NCBI GenBank assembly: GCA_007116645.1
Contig: SKIA01000038.1
Location: 1 to 5,576, forward strand
Direction: 5' to 3'
Length of the DNA: 5,576 nt
Source: Candidatus Woesearchaeota archaeon
Lineage (GTDB): Archaea > Nanobdellota > Nanobdellia > Woesearchaeales > SKIA01
The translations under genes were made by a program, and so were the position numbers. The notes beneath the pieces are model-generated. The model did no database searches. It saw nothing but the letters and a program-made list of their open reading frames with translations, and had not been told where the DNA came from. This document shows positions 1-4,579 of the stretch, one piece after another (the first letter of the stretch is position 1; each line of letters starts with the position of its first letter).

Positions 1-623
1 CAAGCAAAGGAACATATCGCTTCGGAGAAACAATACGAGCAAACAGGCTCGGACTAGCACAGGTGGACGGAAAAGTCCTCAAAACAATACCGCTCGCAGG
101 AAGATACCTGCCACAAAAAGGCGACCTTGTAGTCGCACGCGTATCAGACGTTCTTATGAGCGGATGGAGAGTGGACCTTAACACCATGTACGATGCAGTA
201 CTCAGCCTTGCTGAAGCATCAAACGAATACATTAAGAAAGGAGAAGACCTCACACGATACTTTGCAATCGAAGACTACCTCGTCTGTAAAATTACACAAG
301 TTACTAGCCAAAACCTCGTAGACGTTAGCGTGAGAGGACCAGGACTTCGCAAACTCACAGGCGGAACCGTCTTTGAAGTAAGCTCATCAAAAGTACCACG
401 CATCATTGGAAAAAGAGGAAGCATGGTAACAATGATCAAGAAAGGAACAGACTGCGACGTACTTGTAGGACAAAACGGCGTAGTATGGGTTTCTGGAGAA
501 CCAGAAATGCAGCGCCTCGCATACGAAACCATCAAAATGATTGAAGAATACAGCCACCACTCAGGACTCACCCAACAAGTAAAAGAGTTCTTAGAAGAAG
601 TGACAGGCAGAGAGGTAGAATAA
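1..623 (+). CDS. rrp4: Exosome complex RNA-binding subunit Rrp4 (5' partial)
   Basis: Rrp4 is a cap subunit of the archaeal exosome. It sits on the Rrp41/Rrp42 ring and guides RNA 3' ends into the pore. The reading frame is open to the left edge (first full codon at position 3), giving 206 visible residues against roughly 230-250 in the family, so only a short N-terminal piece is missing. The N-terminal domain is seen in a GTYR-like start followed by IPLAGRYLP. An S1 domain follows (about residues 40-115, with GDLVVARV and SGWRVDLN), then a KH domain (about 125-190) whose GxxG loop is G136-K-R-G139 in VPRIIGKRGSMV. The GTG at 63 is an internal valine codon, not a start, because conserved N-terminal domain sequence continues upstream of it. 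The stop TAA at 621-623 lies one base before the rrp41 start. Identification is secure from the domain order and neighbours. Confidence 0.96.
   Translation, partial: SKGTYRFGETIRANRLGLAQVDGKVLKTIPLAGRYLPQKGDLVVARVSDVLMSGWRVDLNTMYDAVLSLAEASNEYIKKGEDLTRYFAIEDYLVCKITQVTSQNLVDVSVRGPGLRKLTGGTVFEVSSSKVPRIIGKRGSMVTMIKKGTDCDVLVGQNGVVWVSGEPEMQRLAYETIKMIEEYSHHSGLTQQVKEFLEEVTGREVE
612..616 (+). promoter_or_regulatory. Ribosome binding site of rrp41
   Basis: GAGGT lies inside the last codons of rrp4, 8 bases before the ATG at 625. It matches the archaeal anti-Shine-Dalgarno core and supports the chosen rrp41 start. Confidence 0.75.
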
Positions 624-624
624 A

Positions 625-1371
625 ATGGCCATCAAAAGACATGACGGAAGAAAATGGGACGAAGCAAGACCCATCATAGCAAAAGCAGGAGTAATCCCAC
701 AAGCAGACGGCTCAGGATTCTTCAAAATCGGAGACTCAACAGCCTACGCAGCAGTGTACGGACCACAAGAACTACACCCACGCTTTATGCAAAACGCAAA
801 GAAAGGAATCATCAGATGCCACTACAACATGCAACCATTCTCAGGACCAGGAAGCAGAGGACGACCAGGACCAAACCGCCGATCAAAAGAGATCAGCATG
901 GTTATGGAAAACGCTTTGTCACCAGTCTTGCAACTAGAAGACTACCCTAACACCGTCGTTGACGTGCACGTAGAGTTCACAGAAACAGACGCAGGAAGTC
1001 GATGTGCAGGCATCTGCGCAGCAGCAATCGCTCTAGCAGACGCAGGCATCTCAATGAAAGACATGGTAGCATCAATGGCAGTCGGTCACATGGACGGAGA
1101 CATCGTTGTCGACCTTGACGGCGTTGAAGAACACCACAAAGGAGAAGTAGCAGACATCCCACTCGCAGTGATCCCATCAACAGGAGAAATCACATTGCTA
1201 CAAATGGACGGAGTCACAGACCCAAAAATCGTCCTCAAAGCAATCAAGACGGGAAGAGATATCGTTGCAAAAGTATCAGAAATTCAACGACAAGCACTCC
1301 TTGACCGATACCCAACAGAAAGCCCAAAGTGGAAAGAAATTGCCAAGAAATACAAGGAGGCAAAAAAATGA
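625..1371 (+). CDS. rrp41: Exosome catalytic subunit Rrp41 (RNase PH-like)
   Basis: Rrp41 is the catalytic subunit of the hexameric exosome ring. It degrades RNA 3' to 5' by phosphorolysis, releasing nucleoside diphosphates, and can run in reverse to add tails. At 248 aa it has normal family length and one RNase PH fold. It shows the family start DGRKWDEARPI (residues 7-17), the AAVYGP strand (42-47), an Arg-rich loop ending in N84-R-R-S87 near the active site, the phosphate-binding T121-D-A-G-S-R126, the ALADAGI helix (136-142), and GEVADIPLAV, whose D177 aligns with the known catalytic Asp. The active-site residues I can place are present, so it should be active. The ATG at 625 follows the rrp4 stop by one base and has a GAGGT site. 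The 3' end overlaps rrp42 by 4 bp (ATGA) and holds both the rrp42 ribosome binding site and an A7 run. The lysine-rich tail is unremarkable. Confidence 0.97.
   Translation: MAIKRHDGRKWDEARPIIAKAGVIPQADGSGFFKIGDSTAYAAVYGPQELHPRFMQNAKKGIIRCHYNMQPFSGPGSRGRPGPNRRSKEISMVMENALSPVLQLEDYPNTVVDVHVEFTETDAGSRCAGICAAAIALADAGISMKDMVASMAVGHMDGDIVVDLDGVEEHHKGEVADIPLAVIPSTGEITLLQMDGVTDPKIVLKAIKTGRDIVAKVSEIQRQALLDRYPTESPKWKEIAKKYKEAKK
1354..1360 (+). promoter_or_regulatory. Ribosome binding site of rrp42, decides the start
   Basis: AAGGAGG sits 7 bases upstream of the ATG at 1368 and is the strongest Shine-Dalgarno match in the window. It selects 1368 over the in-frame GTG at 1329 and the ATG at 1380. Confidence 0.85.
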
Positions 1372-2144
1372 ACGATACAATGAAGAAAAACTTCCACGAC
1401 GCACTACGAAAAGGCGTACGAAGAGACGGACGAAAACTCACACAATTCCGAGACCTCGAAATTGAATTCGGAGTGTCAAGCACTTCACACGGCTCAGCAC
1501 GAGTAAAAGCAGGAAATGCAGAAATCATTGCCGGAGTAAAAATCGACCTTGGAACACCATACCCTGACACGCCAGACGAAGGAAGCTTGATGGTATCAAC
1601 AGAAATGTTGCCGCTCTCACACAGAAAATTCGAAGGCGGACCACCAGGAATTGACAGCATCGAAGCAGCACGCGTCGTTGACAGAACAATTCGTGAGTCA
1701 AAAGCAATGGACCTTAAGGGCCTATGTATTACAGAAGGAGAAAAAATCTGGTTTGTAGCAGTAGACCTCATGCCCGTCTCATACGACGGAAACATGATCG
1801 ACCTTGGAGTCATCGCAGCAATGGCTGCTCTTCAAGACGCACGGCTTCCAAAGATTGACAAAGAAGGAAAAGTACTGCTCGAAGAGCTCTCAGACAAGAA
1901 ATTGCCACTGAAAGAAAAACCTCTTGCAGTAACTGTGTTCAAGTACGCAGACCAATACGTTATCGACCCAACAGAAGTCGAAGAGCGAGCATATGATGCA
2001 CGACTCACGATTGGACTGCTAGACAACGGACACTTGTGCTCATTGCAAAAAGGAGGAGAAGGACCTCTTACTGTTGACGATATCGAACACATGTTTGATC
2101 TCGCTGATAAAACAGCTAAAGGAATCCGAAAATCCATCAAATGA
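1368..2144 (+). CDS. rrp42: Exosome non-catalytic ring subunit Rrp42
   Basis: Rrp42 is the RNase PH-fold partner of Rrp41. Three Rrp41-Rrp42 pairs form the ring; Rrp42 lacks the catalytic Asp but contributes to RNA binding and ring structure. From the ATG at 1368 it has 258 aa, close to the usual archaeal length. Family landmarks are RRDGRKLTQFRDLEIEFG near the N-terminus, GSARVKAGNAEIIAGVK, the LGTPYPDTPDEGSL stretch, FEGGPPGIDSIEAARVVDR, and DYDG-like SYDGNMIDLGVIAAMAAL. The start is set by AAGGAGG at 1354-1360 and by the ATGA overlap with the rrp41 stop; an in-frame GTG at 1329 would add 13 poorly conserved residues inside rrp41 and is rejected. The 3' end overlaps rpoK by a second ATGA. 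Co-translation would help equal production of the two ring subunits (inference). Confidence 0.96.
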   Translation: MNDTMKKNFHDALRKGVRRDGRKLTQFRDLEIEFGVSSTSHGSARVKAGNAEIIAGVKIDLGTPYPDTPDEGSLMVSTEMLPLSHRKFEGGPPGIDSIEAARVVDRTIRESKAMDLKGLCITEGEKIWFVAVDLMPVSYDGNMIDLGVIAAMAALQDARLPKIDKEGKVLLEELSDKKLPLKEKPLAVTVFKYADQYVIDPTEVEERAYDARLTIGLLDNGHLCSLQKGGEGPLTVDDIEHMFDLADKTAKGIRKSIK

Positions 2145-2338
2145 AACACACAGTCTTTGAAAAAGCACGCCTCATCGGCAGCAGAGCCCTACAAATAAGC
2201 CAAGGAGCTCCTGTGCTCGTGAAACTCTCAGAAAAAGAACTTGAGAAAATTCACTACAACCCAATCGAAATAGCAAAGATTGAGTACGCACAAGGAGTTT
2301 TGCCGCTTGAAATAAAACGGCCTGTACGGGCGCAATAA
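2141..2338 (+). CDS. rpoK: DNA-directed RNA polymerase subunit K (Rpb6/omega homologue)
   Basis: RpoK is the small archaeal RNA polymerase subunit homologous to eukaryotic Rpb6 and bacterial omega; it clamps the largest subunit and aids enzyme assembly. The 65-aa protein has the family signature: F6-E-K-A-R-L-I-G-S-R-A-L-Q-I at 6-19, GAPVLV at 22-27, NPIEIAKIEY at 40-49 and the C-terminal LPLEIKRP at 54-61. The loop between GAPVLV and NPIEIA (residues 28-39) seems a little longer than I expect from short euryarchaeal RpoK. The start ATG overlaps the rrp42 stop (ATGA). No usable Shine-Dalgarno site lies within 15 bases; a GGA at 2121 is too far, so re-initiation by ribosomes finishing rrp42 is likely. 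No alternative start exists upstream before an in-frame stop at 2117. Placement directly after rrp42 is unusual; rpoK more often lies in a ribosomal-protein cluster. Confidence 0.92.
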   Translation: MKHTVFEKARLIGSRALQISQGAPVLVKLSEKELEKIHYNPIEIAKIEYAQGVLPLEIKRPVRAQ

Positions 2339-2364
2339 GCGCCTAACTTTTTTATTTTTCTTTT
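2328..2364 (+). terminator. Hairpin plus T-tract terminator of the exosome-rpoK operon
   Basis: GGCGC (2329-2333) pairs with GCGCC (2339-2343) around a 5-base AATAA loop; a G-U pair (2328/2344) can extend the stem. After a 3-base spacer come T6 (2348-2353), T5 (2355-2359) and T4 (2361-2364), broken only by one A and one C. Archaeal termination generally needs only the T-tract, but this also has the form of a bacterial intrinsic terminator. The rpoK stop codon lies in the loop, and the T-tract overlaps the 3' end of the opposing gene. Confidence 0.75.
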
Positions 2365-2927
2365 AATTTATTCTCATACCAGAGTACTCCTTTCATGAGA
2401 GCTAATTCGAAAGGAACATCTCCTGATGCTATCACGCGCGTCTCATGAGGGATTGCTAAACGATGTACTCGTTCAGCATCTTCAGTTGGGGTGATGTACA
2501 ACGCGCTTTTTTGAAAATCGAGAAGGCCATCAGAGAACGCGCAAGTGAACGTATATGTTTGACCGTCTTGTTGATACGTGATGATGCCTTGAGGCGAAAC
2601 TGTTTCAGGAGTATTAAGATCTAGCTTTTGTGTTCTCTGAGTAACATGTCTTGTTACCTTATTGATTTCCTCGCCGAGTAAATAACGCGACCCTGCCAAA
2701 TCTTCAAGAGCACATGCGATTTCTTCATCGTCAGCTCGTGCAAGGGCTGATCCTGTAAGCAACAATCCTAACGTAAATTGATATGTTGCTCGGGCATTCC
2801 ACAAAGGCTCAAGAACTCTATTGCTTTGTATTGCGTGCTCAAGATCAGGGCCTGTTTCATAACCAATAACTTCAACTAATCCGTAGGCTTGCCCTAAAAA
2901 TTCGTCACGATAAAAGCCTCTACCCAT
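2352..2927 (-). CDS. Unrecognised 191-aa protein, second gene of a two-gene unit
   Basis: I do not recognise this family. The start ATG (2927-2925) overlaps the stop of the upstream gene by 8 bp (ATGGGTAG) and follows GAGAGGG by 6 bases. The frame stays open for at least 41 codons upstream, but that part is rich in Cys, Arg and Met and looks like a shadow of the neighbouring gene. Visible make-up: a probably helical N-terminal two thirds (residues 5-100, with WNARATYQFTLGLLLTG at 43-59 and the acidic RADDEEIACALEDL at 64-77); an apparent beta region (113-147, GIITYQQDGQTYTF then LLDFQKSALYIT); and a C-terminal helix ending in VLWYENKLKEK. There is no signal peptide, clear membrane span or metal-binding cluster; C72 and C129 are the only cysteines. 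The last lysine codons are made from the T-tract that terminates rpoK. It is probably a soluble cytoplasmic protein acting with its upstream partner (inference). Confidence 0.8.
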   Translation of the reverse strand: MGRGFYRDEFLGQAYGLVEVIGYETGPDLEHAIQSNRVLEPLWNARATYQFTLGLLLTGSALARADDEEIACALEDLAGSRYLLGEEINKVTRHVTQRTQKLDLNTPETVSPQGIITYQQDGQTYTFTCAFSDGLLDFQKSALYITPTEDAERVHRLAIPHETRVIASGDVPFELALMKGVLWYENKLKEK

Positions 2928-3474
2928 AAGAAACCCTCTCAGAGTACCATTCATGCACGCGCGAAAGCACTCGCTCATACGCATCCTCGCGACTTTTTGC
3001 GCTGCTCGACACATGCGTTTTGTATGGCTCAACAAACAATGCTTCATCAACTGAGGTATCTACATGATGTAAAGAAGTGACTTTTCCGTCTGGGCGCACA
3101 AAAGATTGAGACACCAACCCTCCGGTAGGGTAAGAAATTATGATTACGGGATCTCCGGTGAGCATGTCAGAATCAATACCGGGCGAAATGATATCAAGAG
3201 ACAATGAATCATGAAAAGAGGCTATACGCGCACGGACTTCTTGTGTGAGCAAAGACACCTGAGTAGCGCGGTCATACAGCGTTCGCAAATGAACTCCTGC
3301 GTACGGAGCGTTAAGCGCGAGCAGCGATACATACTCATCAGCGTGCTCAAGCATTGTCGTCCAGCGACCCTCCTCATATAATTCTGTAATTTTATCGACG
3401 CGTCGAGCATGCTCTTCTGGCTGAGCAAACGCGTGTAATACGAGTTGCTGTGCTACCAATAATCCCTCCAACAT
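2920..3474 (-). CDS. Unrecognised 184-aa protein, first gene of a two-gene unit
   Basis: I do not recognise this family. The ATG at 3474 follows GAGGAG by 7 bases, and there is no other in-frame ATG before the upstream stop, so the start is firm. Residues 1-92 look helical, with a hydrophobic amphipathic first helix (MLEGLLVAQQLVLHAF) and an Arg/Glu-rich second part. A beta-like segment follows at 107-126 (GDPVIIISYPTGG then SQSFVR), then a loop DGKVTSLHHVD with two adjacent histidines (136-137), then a charged C-terminal helix ending in VHEWYSERV. There are no cysteines, no signal peptide and no convincing membrane span. Codon use (many GCG, CGC, GAG, T-ending codons) differs from the exosome genes. 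It shares with the next gene the order helical part, beta part, terminal helix with a WY pair, and a similar length, so the two might be distant relatives or partners (weak inference). It is divergent from rtcA across 75 bp. Confidence 0.82.
   Translation of the reverse strand: MLEGLLVAQQLVLHAFAQPEEHARRVDKITELYEEGRWTTMLEHADEYVSLLALNAPYAGVHLRTLYDRATQVSLLTQEVRARIASFHDSLSLDIISPGIDSDMLTGDPVIIISYPTGGLVSQSFVRPDGKVTSLHHVDTSVDEALFVEPYKTHVSSSAKSREDAYERVLSRVHEWYSERVSYG
2934..2940 (-). promoter_or_regulatory. Ribosome binding site of the second unknown gene
   Basis: GAGAGGG on the - strand lies within the 3' end of the upstream gene, 6 bases before the ATG at 2927. It favours this start over the longer in-frame alternatives upstream. 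Confidence 0.6.
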
Positions 3475-3481
3475 GGTGTTA

Positions 3482-3487
3482 CTCCTC
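3482..3487 (-). promoter_or_regulatory. Ribosome binding site of the first unknown gene
   Basis: GAGGAG on the - strand is separated by 7 bases from the ATG at 3474. Its presence implies that at least some transcripts carry a 5' leader. Confidence 0.65.
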
Positions 3488-3489
3488 AG

Positions 3490-3530
3490 AAAAGAGTATT
3501 TAAACTTTCTTATGAAAAGCTCTTATAGTT
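3490..3530. promoter_or_regulatory. Divergent promoter region between rtcA and the unknown pair
   Basis: TATTTAAA at 3497-3504 reads as an archaeal TATA box on both strands (TTTAAATA on the - strand). Purine-rich BRE-like sequence flanks it both ways: GAAAAGAG before it on the + strand and GAAAG on the - strand. A second AT-rich box, CTTATAG at 3522-3528 (CTATAAG on the - strand), is preceded on the + strand by GAAAAG. With the usual 24-27 base spacing, the first box would start rtcA near 3527 (23-base leader) and the - strand gene at about its ATG. The second would start rtcA leaderless, and the - strand gene with a leader of about 25 bases that keeps its ribosome binding site. I cannot tell which is used. 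Confidence 0.55.
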
Positions 3531-3549
3531 CAAACATCTCCTAAACTAT

Positions 3550-4566
3550 ATGATACGGCTTGACGGAAGCATGCTCACAGGAGGAGGACAGATAATAAGG
3601 ACTGCTCTTGCACTTTCAGCACACACAAACAAACCATTTACAATCATCAATATTCGTGCCGGAAGACCTCGGCCAGGCCTTATGGCACAACACCTGGAAG
3701 CAGTCAAAACCATGCGGACACTGTGCAATGCTGACGTAGAAGGAATGCACCTTGGAAGTGAAACACTCACATTCATCCCAAGAGGATTCACACCCCAAAA
3801 CCTGGATATACACATAGGGACAGCAGGAAGCGTCACGCTTCTCACACAAGCACTCGCTTTGCCAAGCATGCACCACAAAAAAACAACGTACACCATACAC
3901 GGAGGAACTGACGTGAAGTGGAGCCCGACAACAGACTATCTCAGACACGTTGTAGTTCCAACGCTCGCACACTTTGGCCACATCTCAGTAGAGCTGACAA
4001 GAAGAGGATTTTATCCCAAAGGAGGCGGAGCAATCACGCTGACTGTTGGAATGAAAAAAGACGTCAAGCCACTCACCCTTATCGAACGAGGAGTCTTTGA
4101 AGGAATAGATGTCTACAACAACGCATCACGAGAACTTATGAACGACAACACACTTGAAAGCCTTGACAGAGACTTACGACTCTACCTGGAACCATTCGAC
4201 GTTCCGTTGATGATACGAAACAGCTACTCACACACACAAAGCCCAGGATACGCAAGTATTGCGCTTGTCAAACACAACTTTTCAGGACCAAGAATACTCA
4301 TCGCAGCAGATAAAGTAGCAGAACCAGAAACACCAACACACATCGTTGCAAAAGAACTATCAGAAACACTCAAGACGCGCCTAGAAAGCGTCGGAGTAGT
4401 GGATGAACACCTCGCAGACCACCTCATACCATTCATCGCTCTGCACGGAGGAGAACTCATTACCACGCGAATTACCAATCACATCAAAGCAAACATTGCA
4501 GTGACAGAAGCATTCACAAAAGCAAAGTTTAGCATTAACGGAAATCACATCACTGTTACGCGCTAA
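3550..4566 (+). CDS. rtcA: RNA 3'-terminal phosphate cyclase RtcA
   Basis: RtcA uses ATP to convert an RNA 3'-phosphate into a 2',3'-cyclic phosphate through an enzyme-AMP intermediate on histidine. The 338-aa protein has full family length. Landmarks are GGGQIIRTALALSA from residue 11, IRAGRPRPGLMAQHL (35-49), GTAGS (90-94), HGGTD (117-121), RRGFYPKGGG (151-160) and, near the C-terminus, TNHIKANI, whose H311 aligns with the nucleophilic His309 of E. coli RtcA. This all points to a true cyclase rather than an inactive Rcl1-like relative. One oddity: the residue before GGGQ, normally a metal-binding Glu in the EGGGQ motif, is Thr10 here. No Shine-Dalgarno site precedes the ATG, so the mRNA may be leaderless or have a short leader. 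Codon use resembles that of the exosome genes. Its stop overlaps that of the convergent gene. Confidence 0.95.
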   Translation: MIRLDGSMLTGGGQIIRTALALSAHTNKPFTIINIRAGRPRPGLMAQHLEAVKTMRTLCNADVEGMHLGSETLTFIPRGFTPQNLDIHIGTAGSVTLLTQALALPSMHHKKTTYTIHGGTDVKWSPTTDYLRHVVVPTLAHFGHISVELTRRGFYPKGGGAITLTVGMKKDVKPLTLIERGVFEGIDVYNNASRELMNDNTLESLDRDLRLYLEPFDVPLMIRNSYSHTQSPGYASIALVKHNFSGPRILIAADKVAEPETPTHIVAKELSETLKTRLESVGVVDEHLADHLIPFIALHGGELITTRITNHIKANIAVTEAFTKAKFSINGNHITVTR

Positions 4567-4579
4567 TTCATACGCGTAA
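4556..4579. repeat. 7-bp inverted repeat over two overlapping stop codons
   Basis: TTACGCG (4556-4562) and CGCGTAA (4573-4579) form a perfect inverted repeat with a 10-base loop. The loop contains the rtcA stop (TAA, 4564-4566) and the opposing gene's stop (TAG on the - strand, 4565-4563). No long T-tract follows on the + strand. It could be a bidirectional transcript-end hairpin, or simply a product of both proteins ending with similar Thr-Arg codons. Confidence 0.55.

Noticed and set aside
63..65. GTG as the start of rrp4
   Set aside because: Family-like N-terminal domain sequence (GTYRFGE and onward) continues in frame upstream to the left edge, so the gene is cut by the window, not started here.
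977..1180. Leu/Arg-rich - strand reading frame inside rrp41
   Set aside because: Low-complexity antisense shadow of a secure gene, with no start signals.
1329..1331. GTG as the start of rrp42
   Set aside because: The added 13 residues look unlike the family, the position is deep in rrp41, and the ATG at 1368 has an AAGGAGG site at ideal spacing.
2920..2940. Frameshift splitting one gene into the two unknown genes
   Set aside because: The junction has an in-phase ribosome binding site and an ATGGGTAG stop-start overlap, and each product has its own complete-looking layout.
2928..3050. Longer N-terminus for the 191-aa gene, starting at 3050
   Set aside because: The extra 41 residues are Cys/Arg/Met-rich with no pattern, overlap 131 bases of the coherent upstream gene, and no better ribosome binding site supports them.
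2352..3474. Translin-like identity for the unknown pair
   Set aside because: The helical content and exosome context suggested it, but I could align no translin motif or acidic catalytic residues.
3546..3981. Overlapping Cys-rich - strand reading frames inside rtcA
   Set aside because: They are antisense to well-conserved RtcA motifs, and their composition is typical of shadows.
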